The notes beneath the pieces were generated by a model. The model ran no database searches. It was not told the DNA's origin and saw only the letters and a list, made by a program, of their open reading frames with translations. The translations under genes were made by a program, and so were the position numbers. Source: Aurantimonas sp. 22II-16-19i (lineage in GTDB: Bacteria > Pseudomonadota > Alphaproteobacteria > Rhizobiales > Rhizobiaceae). From it: a stretch of DNA of 64,000 bases. Within the stretch, counting starts at the first letter, position 1. Every line of letters starts with the position of its first letter. The stretch is taken from contig NZ_AQQS01000008.1 in assembly GCF_002088275.1 (NCBI RefSeq), positions 99,166 to 163,165 on the forward strand. Reading direction: 5' to 3'. Below are positions 35,061 through 44,444 of the stretch, in pieces.

Positions 35061-36760
35061 TCGTCGCCGCCCGCGACGTGCCGGACCGCCCGGGTCGGCA
35101 GGCCGATCTCCGCCAGCAGCCGGCCGATGTCACGGCCGAAATCCGTATAGACCAGCGACAGCCCGTCCGTGCCCGAGCCGTGATAGACCGGCGGCAGGAT
35201 CATCCGGTCTTCCGGGCCGGAGGTGTCGACGCGCGACCGGGTCTCGCCCGGCGGCGGCATGCCGATCGGGACGGTCCAGACATGCAGCCCGCCCGGCTTC
35301 AGGATGCGGCGGATCTCCGCGAAGGCCGGGAACGGCTTGCGGACATGCTCGAAGATGTCCGAGGTCACGACGAGGTCGAAGCCCGCATCGGGAAAGGCGG
35401 TCGCCATGAGGTCCTGATAGACGAGCCCGTCGGCGCCCAGCGTCCCGCTCGGCTGGTCCGGGTCGTAGATCGACTGCTCGTATCGTCCGGCCTGACAGAG
35501 GAAGGGCCTGAGCGGCCCGGTGATGCCGGGCTCGTAGATCGCGAGTTCGGACAAGCCGCCCCCCGCCGCGAGAGCGGCAAGCGTCGCGAAACGGCCCGCG
35601 CCGATTTCCCGGCAGATCACCTCGGCCTGGCCGCGATAGCGCAGGGTGGCGCGGCAGTTGCCGCAGGCCAGCGTCTCGCGTTCGCTTCGGTGCGTGCGCT
35701 GGAAGCGTCCCTGCCAGCCGCAAAGGCTGCAGGTGCCGCTCACCTCATAGAACCGGAAGCCGGGCCCGCCCGCATCGCCGACACGCCGAAGCAGCGCCTC
35801 GGTGACGGGCGATGGGGGCGTCTCGCCATCATCGAAGGCCTGATTTTCCGTCAGGATCGTATTACCGGCGGGCGTCTGGCCGCCCCCCACCATCATGCCG
35901 TCCGGCAGCGCCCCGCCCGCCTCCGCTCCGGGCCAGGCCAGCACCACGGCGGCGTCTTGCAGACCGAAGGCGCCGTTGATCTTCAAGGCGGGCGTTTCGG
36001 CGACGTCCGGCATTGCGAGATGGAACGACACCCTCTCGACATTCGAGAGAAGCAGCGCCGCCTCCGACCAGTCCCGTGCCCGGATATGGCCAGAGAGCCC
36101 GGAGGCCGGCGCATCGCGGCGACCCAGCACCGTGAGGGCCCGCTGCATCCCCTGCGCGCGCAGTTCGATCCGGCCCGCCATCGGCGAGGATCGGCCCTGC
36201 GCCTCCTCGATGGTGACGGCACTGCCCGAAACGCCCGCGACCTCGGCATCGACGTCGAAGCCCTCGCAGTCGACCAGGCGGATGGCGGCCGCCGCGACCC
36301 GTCGGCCGATGTCCCGCGCAACCAGCGACAGGCTCAGGCCGCGGCAGCCCGTGGCGACCACCGCCTCCTGCCCCAGCTCCTGCAGCACCAGCCCCTTCGC
36401 CGACACCTCGTGGCATCGCTCGAACAAAATGCCGGCGCCCTGCGCGCGCAGGAGCGTCAGTGCCGAGAGGCTGCAGCCGTCGGCGGCAATCCGCAGCAGG
36501 GCCGTGCCGCGATGGCCGCTGGCGGTGAAGGCGAGGTTTTCGAGCCCACAGCCCACGGCCGCGACGGAAAGGTCGCAGCGACCATCGGCGAAGACCAGCA
36601 GCGGCGGGGCATCCGGATCGCGACCGAAAAGCGTCAGCCGCCGGGTGAGTTCGAGACGTTCGGTGATCCTGTAGAGCGGCGCGTCGAGACCGATCACCGC
36701 CCCCTCCGGCGCCGTGCGCAATGCCTTCGCGAGGTCTTCGGCAGAGGATACGGTCAACAC
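35000..36760 (-). CDS. beta-helix / zinc-ribbon / methyltransferase fusion
   Basis: 586 residues, GTG start at 36760, start uncertain (no ribosome site). The first 300 residues look like a right-handed beta-helix (pectate-lyase-like repeats, e.g. LENLAFTASGHRGTALLRI). A zinc ribbon lies around 343-370 (CSLCG and CGNC). The C-terminal 200 residues are a SAM methyltransferase: FDLVVTSDIFEHVRKPFPAF and ILKPGGLHVWTVP. The ribbon-methyltransferase tail resembles that of the pyruvyl-transferase protein at 37525-39480. Likely modifies the glycan; the beta-helix could bind sugar. Co-oriented with the next methyltransferase gene, 10 bp apart. Confidence 0.8.
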   Translation of the reverse strand: MLTVSSAEDLAKALRTAPEGAVIGLDAPLYRITERLELTRRLTLFGRDPDAPPLLVFADGRCDLSVAAVGCGLENLAFTASGHRGTALLRIAADGCSLSALTLLRAQGAGILFERCHEVSAKGLVLQELGQEAVVATGCRGLSLSLVARDIGRRVAAAAIRLVDCEGFDVDAEVAGVSGSAVTIEEAQGRSSPMAGRIELRAQGMQRALTVLGRRDAPASGLSGHIRARDWSEAALLLSNVERVSFHLAMPDVAETPALKINGAFGLQDAAVVLAWPGAEAGGALPDGMMVGGGQTPAGNTILTENQAFDDGETPPSPVTEALLRRVGDAGGPGFRFYEVSGTCSLCGWQGRFQRTHRSERETLACGNCRATLRYRGQAEVICREIGAGRFATLAALAAGGGLSELAIYEPGITGPLRPFLCQAGRYEQSIYDPDQPSGTLGADGLVYQDLMATAFPDAGFDLVVTSDIFEHVRKPFPAFAEIRRILKPGGLHVWTVPIGMPPPGETRSRVDTSGPEDRMILPPVYHGSGTDGLSLVYTDFGRDIGRLLAEIGLPTRAVRHVAGGDDHIAGVTFVSVREDSKTSVT

Positions 36761-36770
36761 TGGCGAGCGC

Positions 36771-37427
36771 TCAGCGCTTGCGATAGGCGCGGCGATGCTC
36801 GACGTCGAGATAGCCGAGGGGCACGGCCTCGAAGGCGGGATCGACGTCGAGCAGCAGGCTGCAGATCATCTCGACATGCGACAGCTCGATCTGCGTCTCG
36901 GTGTAGTCGAGCAGGATCGAGGGGTTTTCCGACGGGCGCATGGTCGGCGACTTGGCGATGGTCCAGTCGTAGTCGTCGACGAGGAGATAGCCGCCGGACT
37001 TCAGCAGTTCCTTGCAGCACACCGCGGCCAGCGTGTCGTACTGGTAGACGTGGCCGCCGTCGAGATAGATGAAGTCGAACATGCCCTCCGGCGCGCGTTC
37101 GCGCGCCTGGCGCGTCAGCATCGCGAGCGTCCAGCCATAGCTGTCGAAGGTGCGGCGCGAATTGCCGACGATCTCGACGTTCCGGTAGCCGAGTTCGCGC
37201 AGATCCGCATGCAGCTCGTTCACCCGGTTGTCGAAATCGAACAGCCAGAGCGAGCCGCGATGATCGAGCGCCCGGCAGAGCGCCACGGAGGTGGCCCCGA
37301 TGCCGATGCCGACTTCCGCGAAGACCGGGTTCCCGTTGGTCGACAGGACACGCTCGGCCAGCATGCCCGCCTCCTTGCAGGGCGTCGAGATCGCCTTGAA
37401 ACGCGGGTCGCTGAGCCGCTCCAGCAT
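36771..37427 (-). CDS. class I SAM-dependent methyltransferase
   Basis: About 218 residues. Motif I is VFAEVGIGIGATSVALCRAL, an acidic residue follows in WLFDFDNRV, and the metal-type motif FDFIYLDGGHVYQYDTLAAV and YLLVDDYDW place it in the Methyltransf_24 group that includes sugar O-methyltransferases. ATG at 37427 chosen; a GTG four codons upstream is also open. Transcribed just before the beta-helix methyltransferase, and divergent from the pyruvyl-transferase gene across about 100 bp. Substrate probably a glycan or nucleotide-sugar. Confidence 0.85.
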   Translation of the reverse strand: MLERLSDPRFKAISTPCKEAGMLAERVLSTNGNPVFAEVGIGIGATSVALCRALDHRGSLWLFDFDNRVNELHADLRELGYRNVEIVGNSRRTFDSYGWTLAMLTRQARERAPEGMFDFIYLDGGHVYQYDTLAAVCCKELLKSGGYLLVDDYDWTIAKSPTMRPSENPSILLDYTETQIELSHVEMICSLLLDVDPAFEAVPLGYLDVEHRRAYRKR

Positions 37428-37524
37428 GATGCCGCACACCTTTACTAACAGGGGGAGTTTGGTTACCAGACCGATACTCCCGGGCAGCGCGGCAGGGCAA
37501 GGGAGCCAGGCTGATTAGGGTGTG

Positions 37525-39480
37525 ATGGTTCAGAGTCTCGAAGCGGAACGCACGCATCCCCCCGACTTGCGGGCCCGCGGGCCGAACCTTTCGGTCTACG
37601 GCACCTTCGACGTCCTGAATTACGGCGACCTGCTGTTCCCGCTGCTCCTGCGCGACCGGCTGGGCGTCAGCGAAGAGCGAATGCGCGCCTTTTCCCCGGT
37701 CGGCGGAGCTCTTGCCTGGGATGACGCCGTCACGGCCCTGCCGATCGACACCGCGGCCGATTTCGCGGCCGACCTGCATGTCGTCGGCGGCGGCAACATC
37801 CTGCACGACAGGGTCACCAGCCTGTCCGACTATGCGAACGGTCGCTTCGGGCAGCGCGGCGCCTATGCGGCGCTCTGGCTCGGCGCCGGGCTGATCGCGG
37901 CAGGGCAGGAGAAGCCGCTCGCCTGGAACGCGCCCGGCGTGCCCTATCCGATGGAGCCGGGCCCTGCCCAGGTTTTGCGGGACCGCATCCTCGCCGCCAG
38001 CCCCTCAGTGACGCTGCGCGACGACGCCAGCCGGGAACTCTGGGGCGTCGGGGCCCGGCCCGGCATCGACACCCTGCCCGACACCGCGCTCGATCTTCCC
38101 GCCCTCTGGCCCGCCGAGACGCTGCGCGCCCCTGCCGCAGCCGCCTTCGCCCGCCATGGCCTGACCGTGCCGGAACGCTGGCTCGCGCTGCATGTCAACG
38201 ACCGCTATCTGGATGGCGACGTGGCGCTCCAGGCCCGGCAGATCGAGGCGCTGGCCGGGCGGACGAACGCACTGCCGGTGCTGATCGCCATCGGCCCCTG
38301 CCATGGCGACCACAGGCTCGCGGTGGCGCTGCGCTCGGAGCTGACGATCCCCGCCCTCGTCCTCGTCCAGCCACGCGGCCTGCGCGAGATCGCCGGGCTG
38401 ATCGCCCATGCCACCGGCTATGTCGGCTCGTCGATGCACGGGCTGATCACCGCCCTTGCCTATGGCCGGCCGGCGATCGCCGTCGCCCGCCCGCGGATGA
38501 TCAAGTTCGCCGGCTTCCTCGACCATCTCGGCATGCCGGAGCGGCTGGTCCGGTCCTGGGCGGAGGCCGTCGAGGCAGCGGCCCTGCTCGAGCCGCTACC
38601 GGCCGAGGGGCTGCAGGCGATCCGCAGCGCGCGCGATCGCATCGATGCCCATTGGGCCAGGCTTCGCGGCCTTTTCGGCGCCCCTTTGCCGGACACCTGC
38701 CAGGCTGCGACGCAGGAGCTTCGGCTCTGGATGGAGCGGCAGCCCGCCCCGCCGCGGGACTGGCGCGCCTTCACCACCGTCCTTCAGGTTCCGGCGTCGA
38801 GCAGCGCCGCGCCGGCGGACAAGCCCTTTCACTGCTCGATCTGCGGCGGCACCACCATGCGGCCCGACCGCCGCCTGGCGGACAGTCTGCAGGGCCACGG
38901 CCAGCGCTGCGCCTCCTGCAATTCCACCGCCCGCCACCGCGCCATGCACCAGGTGCTCGACCAGCTGCGCAAGGAACCGACGCTGCGCGCCAGCGGCCTG
39001 CAATATGGGCGCCACCGGGTCGCGGCCGGCGGCTGGTTCGCCGATTTCGCCCTGCTCCATCCGGCTCACGAGGACGGCCGCCTCGCGCCGCCCCCGGCGG
39101 ATCGGCGCTTTGCCATGGTGATCTGCCTCGACGTCCTGGAGGATGTCCGCGATCCCGGCGCCGCGCTTGCGGCGCTCGCCGCGGCGACGGCCGAGGAGGG
39201 CGTGCTGCTGCTCTCCTTCCGCACCGTCCCGGGCCGCGGCCAGACCCTCGATTGGGGCTTTGCGCGGGGCGACGAGCCGGGCTGTCGCCGAGCCTTCGGC
39301 GAGGACGTGGTCGAGACGCTGAAACGCCATCTGCCGGACGCGCATCTGACCGTGCTGCGCCCGGCCGACCCCCATGCCGGCAGCGAGACGATGCTGTGCC
39401 TCATCACATGGTCGGCCGCCCGCCACGCCTGGATCGCCGCCCAGGGCCTGCCGGGCGCACCGATGCCCGCAGCCACATGA
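37525..39480 (+). CDS. pyruvyl-transferase-family protein fused to zinc-ribbon/methyltransferase tail
   Basis: About 651 residues. Residues 20-390 form a polysaccharide pyruvyl transferase domain: LNYGDLLFPLLLRDRLG, VVGGGNILHD, and the late YVGSSMHGLITALAYGRPAI motif with the conserved SxHG. A zinc ribbon sits at about 437-465 (CSICGG and CASC, then TARHR), and the rest is a degenerate methyltransferase (FAMVICLDVLEDVRDPGAAL) that lacks a clear motif I. Pyruvyl transferases add ketal pyruvate from PEP to surface sugars. The tail is shared with the convergent beta-helix protein. First of a rightward operon; the next gene begins 7 bp on. Confidence 0.83.
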   Translation: MVQSLEAERTHPPDLRARGPNLSVYGTFDVLNYGDLLFPLLLRDRLGVSEERMRAFSPVGGALAWDDAVTALPIDTAADFAADLHVVGGGNILHDRVTSLSDYANGRFGQRGAYAALWLGAGLIAAGQEKPLAWNAPGVPYPMEPGPAQVLRDRILAASPSVTLRDDASRELWGVGARPGIDTLPDTALDLPALWPAETLRAPAAAAFARHGLTVPERWLALHVNDRYLDGDVALQARQIEALAGRTNALPVLIAIGPCHGDHRLAVALRSELTIPALVLVQPRGLREIAGLIAHATGYVGSSMHGLITALAYGRPAIAVARPRMIKFAGFLDHLGMPERLVRSWAEAVEAAALLEPLPAEGLQAIRSARDRIDAHWARLRGLFGAPLPDTCQAATQELRLWMERQPAPPRDWRAFTTVLQVPASSSAAPADKPFHCSICGGTTMRPDRRLADSLQGHGQRCASCNSTARHRAMHQVLDQLRKEPTLRASGLQYGRHRVAAGGWFADFALLHPAHEDGRLAPPPADRRFAMVICLDVLEDVRDPGAALAALAAATAEEGVLLLSFRTVPGRGQTLDWGFARGDEPGCRRAFGEDVVETLKRHLPDAHLTVLRPADPHAGSETMLCLITWSAARHAWIAAQGLPGAPMPAAT

Positions 39481-39487
39481 TCGAACC

Positions 39488-41197
39488 ATGAGCGAAACCC
39501 GGAAAGCCGTCCTCCCGGCTGCGGCGGAGCTTTCCGCTTCCATCGCGGCGATCGACGCGGGATTGAAATCCGGCGATACCGACGCGTGCGGCGCGATGAT
39601 CGCCGAGGCTCGGGCCCGCTGGCCGAAGGAGCTTCGCCTCGTCCTCTTCGAGGGCGCCCATCTCGCGGCGACCGGGCAGACCGCCGCAGCGGAAGCCTGC
39701 TTCCGGGCCGCGATGGCCAGCCATCCTTCCAATCCCTGGCCCGCGATCCGGCTGCTCGAACTGCTTCTCGCCGGGAAGAGGATCGGCGAAGCCGCGGCCC
39801 TCTTCGCGGCGACGGTCTGGCCCGGCCCTGCCCCGGCGCAGACGCGGCTTCCCTTCCTCTCGCGCATCACCAGCGCGATCGGGGATCTTTCCGAGCGACG
39901 GCGCTTCCTCGACACGCTGATGCGGGACACCCCGGAGGATCGCTTCGTCCTCGCCAAACGCGCCGCCCTCAGCATCAGGCAGCGCGACCGGGCCGAGGCG
40001 GAGGCGCTGCTCGACCGGGCCCGCGCCCTCGGCCCCCTGCCGGACGACGCGCAGGTCCTCGCCCTCGAGATCATGATCACGGCGACGCGCTTCGAGGAGG
40101 CCCTGGCGCTGGCCAACGAGTTGCGGGTCCGCTTTCCGGACCGTGCGGATTTCGTCCGCCGGGCCATCCAGGCGGCCCATTTCCTCGGCCGGCGCGAGGA
40201 AATGGTGGCGCTGCTGCACGAGGCGCTGGAGCGCTGGCCGGGCGACTGGCTGATGGTCTTCCGATACAACCGTTGCACCGTGCCGATGGCGGACGACCGG
40301 CGGCTTTTTGCCCGTCTTGCCGCCCATCGGCCGGCGATGGGCGAAAACCAGCGCTGGCTGTTTCAGTATGTCGTCGCCTGCCTGCGCCACGGCCGGACGG
40401 CGGAAGCACTGGAGGCGCTTGCTCTGGTGCAGGACACGGGGCCGGCAGGCTCGATGGCCGCCCCGCTGCGCGCGGCCCTCGCCCGGCTGCCGGCAGCCGA
40501 TTGGCGGTCGACCCGAGGCATCGTCAACGATCCGGCGCGGGAGGTTCAGCTCGTCACCCGGCCCGGCGCGCGTGCCACGCTGGTGCTCCTCGCCGGGGTG
40601 CAGGGCGGGCTCGGCTATCTGCCGATGGATCACACCGACGCCCTGATGGCCCGGCAGCCCGTCAATGTCGTCTATCTGCGCGATCTCGACCATCGTGGCT
40701 TCACCGGTGGAATGCGCGGGCTCGGACCCGGCCCGGCGGACATGATCGCCGGGCTTCGCCGGATCACCGAGCCCTTTGGCCTGCCGGTCGTCACCTTCGG
40801 CTCCTCGATCGGCGGGGTCGCCGCGATCCGCACCGCCCTCGATCTCGGCGCCCATGCCGCGATCTCCTTCGCCGGGCCGATCCATCTCGGCGCCATGAGT
40901 GAGGAGGAGGAGGACCAGCCCGGCGGCGATGCCAGGAGCACGATCTTCGGCCAGTTCGCCGCCGCCGATCTCAGCCTCGTCGAGCGGGTGCGCCAGCAAC
41001 CGGACGTCCTCGTCTACCAATGCTACGGCGCCGACTTCGCACCCGACGTCGCCGATGCGGAGCTGCTGCGCGGCCTGCCCAATGCCGTTCTCGTTCCCGT
41101 GCCCAGCTGCGCCGACCATTTCGCCATTGAGCACATGATCGCCGACGGCAGCTTCTTTACCATCATCGAACGCGCGGTCGCGGGCAGGCGGTCATGA
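39488..41197 (+). CDS. TPR protein with C-terminal alpha/beta-hydrolase domain
   Basis: 569 residues. TPR-like helices span about 10-340. The last 220 residues are an alpha/beta hydrolase: nucleophile elbow GSSIGG with S440, an acidic residue near YGADFAPD and H544 in CADHFAIE. Such a module could release or transfer an acyl chain, which would suit the fatty-acid cassette downstream; equally it could be an esterase on the glycan. ATG at 39488 is 7 bp after the previous stop, and the next gene overlaps by 4 bp. Function inferred. Confidence 0.75.
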   Translation: MSETRKAVLPAAAELSASIAAIDAGLKSGDTDACGAMIAEARARWPKELRLVLFEGAHLAATGQTAAAEACFRAAMASHPSNPWPAIRLLELLLAGKRIGEAAALFAATVWPGPAPAQTRLPFLSRITSAIGDLSERRRFLDTLMRDTPEDRFVLAKRAALSIRQRDRAEAEALLDRARALGPLPDDAQVLALEIMITATRFEEALALANELRVRFPDRADFVRRAIQAAHFLGRREEMVALLHEALERWPGDWLMVFRYNRCTVPMADDRRLFARLAAHRPAMGENQRWLFQYVVACLRHGRTAEALEALALVQDTGPAGSMAAPLRAALARLPAADWRSTRGIVNDPAREVQLVTRPGARATLVLLAGVQGGLGYLPMDHTDALMARQPVNVVYLRDLDHRGFTGGMRGLGPGPADMIAGLRRITEPFGLPVVTFGSSIGGVAAIRTALDLGAHAAISFAGPIHLGAMSEEEEDQPGGDARSTIFGQFAAADLSLVERVRQQPDVLVYQCYGADFAPDVADAELLRGLPNAVLVPVPSCADHFAIEHMIADGSFFTIIERAVAGRRS

Positions 41198-42483
41198 GCG
41201 AACGCACGATCCTGATGACCGGCATGTTCGACATGGACAATTACGGGGATCTGCTGTTTCCCCTGGTCGCCGCCCACCGGCTGCAGCCTGCGGGCTTCCG
41301 CGTCCAGCCGGTGGCTCCGAGCGCCAGCCGCCCGGCCTTCACCGATGCGCTGTCCCCCATCGCGACGAAGGACATGCTCGCGGGCGAGACGGAGGCCGCG
41401 GGCATCCTCGTCGGCGGCGGCTACATCATCCATGCCGGCTCCACCGATTTCCTCGATCACTACCGGGCATCCGATGTCGGCGCCTCGGCCGGGGTGGGGC
41501 TCTGGCTGGGCGCGGCTCTCGCCGGCGTCCTCCAAGGCCTGCCGGTGGCCTGGAACGCGCCCGGCGTGCCGCATCCCTTCACCAGCCGCCAGGCGCGCCT
41601 CATCGGGCCGATGCTGGCGAGCCTTGCCTATCGCTCGGTCCGCGATGCCGGCAGCGCGCGCCTCCTCGGGGCGCCGGCCGATCTGCCGCTCGCCGTCGTG
41701 CCGGACCCGATCATCGATCTGCCACGGCTCTGGCCGCGAGCCGGCCTCGCTGATGATTTCCGCTCTCTCCTCGCGCGCAACGGCCTTTCGGGAGATACCC
41801 GGCTCCTCGCCGTGCATGTGCGCAACCGCTCCATGAAGGGGTTGGAGCCGGCATGGCTCGGCGCCGAGATCGGCCGCTTTTCCGCCGAGCGAGGCCTCAC
41901 CCCGATGCTGATCGGCATCGGCGCCAGCCATGACGATCCCGCCGTCGCCCGCAGCCTCGCCCCCTTCCTCGGGGTGCCGCACCTGCTCTTGGACGAGGCG
42001 GAGAGCTTGCGTGAGATCACCGCTGCCCTCGCCCATAGCCGCCTCAATCTCGGCGCCTCGCTGCACGGCTACATCGTCAGCACCGCCTATGGCGTGCCGG
42101 CCGTTTTGGTGGGGCGTCCCGCCTATCACAAGTTCTCCGGCTTTCTCGCCCATACCGGCCGCCTGGGCGATCTCGCCGGAAGCTGGCAGGAGGCCCTCGA
42201 GATCGCCGCGGCGCTTGGGCCCGAGACCGATCCCCGCCCGCCGGCCGCCGCCCATGCGGCGCTCGACGCCCATTGGCAGGCCATCGTCGCCGCCTTCGAT
42301 GCGCCGGCACCGCCGGGCGGTGTCCTCGATGGGCCTTCGCCGCCGGGCGGCGACTTCGCCCTCGCCCTCCTCAAGTCGGGGCTCGCCTCCGAGGGGCCGG
42401 GCTGGGCGTTGACCCCCTTCCTCAATCGCCGTATGCGCGCCGATCCGGGCGCTGAAGGAGAGCCGAGACATGGACGCTGGTAG
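41194..42483 (+). CDS. polysaccharide pyruvyl-transferase-family protein
   Basis: 429 residues, stand-alone paralogue of the domain in 37525-39480: GMFDMDNYGDLLFPLVAAHR at the N terminus, ILVGGGYIIHAGS, AWNAPGVPHPF, and NLGASLHGYIVSTAYGVPAV with SLHG in the active-site position. It should add pyruvate ketals or a related group to a sugar. ATGA overlap with the TPR-hydrolase gene and a 14-bp overlap with the ACP gene. Two family members in one operon suggest two acceptor sites or a scaffold/catalyst division. Confidence 0.85.
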   Translation: MSERTILMTGMFDMDNYGDLLFPLVAAHRLQPAGFRVQPVAPSASRPAFTDALSPIATKDMLAGETEAAGILVGGGYIIHAGSTDFLDHYRASDVGASAGVGLWLGAALAGVLQGLPVAWNAPGVPHPFTSRQARLIGPMLASLAYRSVRDAGSARLLGAPADLPLAVVPDPIIDLPRLWPRAGLADDFRSLLARNGLSGDTRLLAVHVRNRSMKGLEPAWLGAEIGRFSAERGLTPMLIGIGASHDDPAVARSLAPFLGVPHLLLDEAESLREITAALAHSRLNLGASLHGYIVSTAYGVPAVLVGRPAYHKFSGFLAHTGRLGDLAGSWQEALEIAAALGPETDPRPPAAAHAALDAHWQAIVAAFDAPAPPGGVLDGPSPPGGDFALALLKSGLASEGPGWALTPFLNRRMRADPGAEGEPRHGRW

Positions 42484-42760
42484 CCGCCTGCCCTGCGATC
42501 GCGCGCAGCTGCGCAGCTGGATGATCGACTACATCACGGCCGTGCTGGCGATCCCGGTCGAGACCATCGACGCGAATGCCACCTTCGACAGCTACGGCTT
42601 CGATTCCGTCGAGGCCGTCGTCATGGCCGGCGTGATGGAGGAAGAGTTCGGCGTGCCCGTCGATCCCATCCAGCTGTTCGAACATCCGACCATCGCCGAT
42701 TTTTCCGCGCGCTACGCCCGCGAAGAGACGCCGGCGACGGTATCGCCGCCCGCGTCATGA
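42470..42760 (+). CDS. acyl carrier protein
   Basis: 96 residues, one phosphopantetheine-binding domain. The attachment serine is S46 in SYGFDSVEAV, and helix III reads MEEEFGVPVDPIQLFEHPTI. It differs from housekeeping AcpP (GADSLD) and resembles ACPs of small secondary-metabolite or lipid-transfer systems. With the fatty-acyl-AMP ligase four genes downstream it probably carries an activated fatty acid for the PhyH and P450 oxygenases. It overlaps both neighbours. Confidence 0.93.
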   Translation: MDAGSRLPCDRAQLRSWMIDYITAVLAIPVETIDANATFDSYGFDSVEAVVMAGVMEEEFGVPVDPIQLFEHPTIADFSARYAREETPATVSPPAS

Positions 42761-43626
42761 CCGCTCCCGAGGTCTCGCTCGTCGTCGTCAGCCATGAGAT
42801 CGCGCGCGAGTTACCCCGCACGCTGCATTCGCTCGCCCGTCCCTATCAGCGCGACTGCCCGCGCGGACGCTGCGAGATCATCGTGGTCGACAACGGCTCT
42901 GCCCGGCCGCCGGAAGCGGCCGCCTTCGCAGACCTCGACGCCGACCTGCGCGTGCTGCACCAGGAAAACCCCACCGTCTCCCCCGTGGCGGCCGTCAACA
43001 CCGGCCTCGCCGCGGCGAGGGCGCCGCTCGTCGGCGTCTTCATCGACGGCGCGCGGCTCGCCTCGCCCGGCCTGGTCGCGGGCGCCTTGGCAGCGGCGGC
43101 GCTGCATCCGCGGCCGGTCGTCGCCAGCTTGAACTACCAACTCGGGCCCGCCCTGCACTACGAGGCGGCAAGCCACGGCTACGACCAGGCGGCGGAGGAC
43201 CGGCTGCTTTCCGAGATCGGCTGGCCGGCGGAGGGCGACCGGCTCTTCGACGTCTCGACGCCGGAATTTCGCGCCGGCGAGGCCGGGCCCATCCTGGAGA
43301 GCAACGGCCTCTTCCTGCCGCGCGCCCTGTGGGACGAGCTCGGCGGCTACGACACCGCCTTCACCGAGCCGGGCGGCGGGGTGGTCAACGCGGACACCCT
43401 GCTGCGGGCCTGCGCACTGCCCGACACCCAGCTGATCCGCCTCCTCGGCGAAGGCACGTTCCACCAGTTCCACGGCGGGCTCTCCACGAGTACTCCCGAC
43501 AAGGCGATCGCGGTGCTGAAGCGCGGCGCCCAGGCCTATCAGCGACGCCGCGGTATACCACTGCGTACGACCCGCACGCCGGGTTGGCTCTTCGATGCAC
43601 GGACCGGCCGCAGGAGATGGGAATGA
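42757..43626 (+). CDS. family 2 glycosyltransferase
   Basis: 289 residues. Opens with VSLVVVSHEIARELPRTL, then IIVVDNGS, LRVLHQEN and an ILESNGLFLPRALWDELGGYD acceptor-side loop. The usual DxD position reads IDG, so metal binding is atypical. GT2 enzymes are cytosolic and use nucleotide sugars. ATGA overlaps on both sides (ACP gene upstream, PhyH gene downstream) place it inside the lipid cassette, suggesting it glycosylates the acyl product or the acceptor. Confidence 0.85.
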   Translation: MTAPEVSLVVVSHEIARELPRTLHSLARPYQRDCPRGRCEIIVVDNGSARPPEAAAFADLDADLRVLHQENPTVSPVAAVNTGLAAARAPLVGVFIDGARLASPGLVAGALAAAALHPRPVVASLNYQLGPALHYEAASHGYDQAAEDRLLSEIGWPAEGDRLFDVSTPEFRAGEAGPILESNGLFLPRALWDELGGYDTAFTEPGGGVVNADTLLRACALPDTQLIRLLGEGTFHQFHGGLSTSTPDKAIAVLKRGAQAYQRRRGIPLRTTRTPGWLFDARTGRRRWE

Positions 43627-44444
43627 CCCTCGATCCCGACGACATCGCCCGCTATCGCCGCGAGGGTTTCCTGTCGCCCCTCCGCGTGATGACGGAAAGC
43701 GACATGGCCGTCCGTCTCCGCGCGCTGGAGGAGATCGAGCAGTCGCGGGCCGGGCGCCTAGCCCCGCAGCACAACATCAAGGCCCATCTCCTCATCCCCT
43801 GGGTCTGGGACCTCGTGCATCACCCCGAAATCGTCGAGCCGGTCCGCGCGCTGCTCGGACCCGACATCCTCTGCTGGGCGGCCGGCTTCTTCGACAAGCG
43901 GCCGGGGGACCAGAAATACGTCTCCTGGCATCAGGACTCGACATATTGGGGCCTTTCCGAGCCCGAGGGGCTGACCGCCTGGGTGGCGCTCACGCCCTCC
44001 CTGCCCGAAAACGGCTGCATGCGGGTAAGCCCGCGCACCCACCATAGCCCGCTCGCCCATGCCGACACCGGTGACCGGTCCAACATGCTGCCCGGCCGGG
44101 AAATCGTCGTCGCCGAGGTGGACGAGGCGGCAGCGATCGACATCCGCCTGTCGCCGGGCGAGATGTCCCTCCACCACGCCCTGCTGATCCATGGCTCGCA
44201 GCCCAATACCTCCGGGCAACGCCGCTGCGGCCTCGCCATTCGCTACATCCCCGGCCACGTGACCCGCCGAAGCGGCGAAGCGGGAAGCGCGACCTTCGTC
44301 GCGGGTCGCGACCACGGCCATTTCACCCTGGAACAGCCGCCCGAAGCAGCCTTCCATCCCGACGCCCTCGCCCGCTACGCCGTGATCCAACGGCAATGGA
44401 TGCGGGACGTCTTCAGCGAGTTTTCCCGCGGCACGGCTTCATGA
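43623..44444 (+). CDS. PhyH-type Fe(II)/2-oxoglutarate dioxygenase (first)
   Basis: 273 residues. The iron-binding facial triad is H103 and D105 (SWHQDSTYW) and H190 (LLIHGSQPN); the 2-oxoglutarate-binding arginine lies in CGLAIRYIPGH. Phytanoyl-CoA dioxygenase relatives hydroxylate carrier-bound acyl chains. Start ATG 43623 has AGGAG 6 nt upstream and overlaps the GT2 stop (ATGA). It is a paralogue of 46092-46943, with the ligase between them. Acyl-ACP is the likely substrate. Confidence 0.9.
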   Translation: MTLDPDDIARYRREGFLSPLRVMTESDMAVRLRALEEIEQSRAGRLAPQHNIKAHLLIPWVWDLVHHPEIVEPVRALLGPDILCWAAGFFDKRPGDQKYVSWHQDSTYWGLSEPEGLTAWVALTPSLPENGCMRVSPRTHHSPLAHADTGDRSNMLPGREIVVAEVDEAAAIDIRLSPGEMSLHHALLIHGSQPNTSGQRRCGLAIRYIPGHVTRRSGEAGSATFVAGRDHGHFTLEQPPEAAFHPDALARYAVIQRQWMRDVFSEFSRGTAS

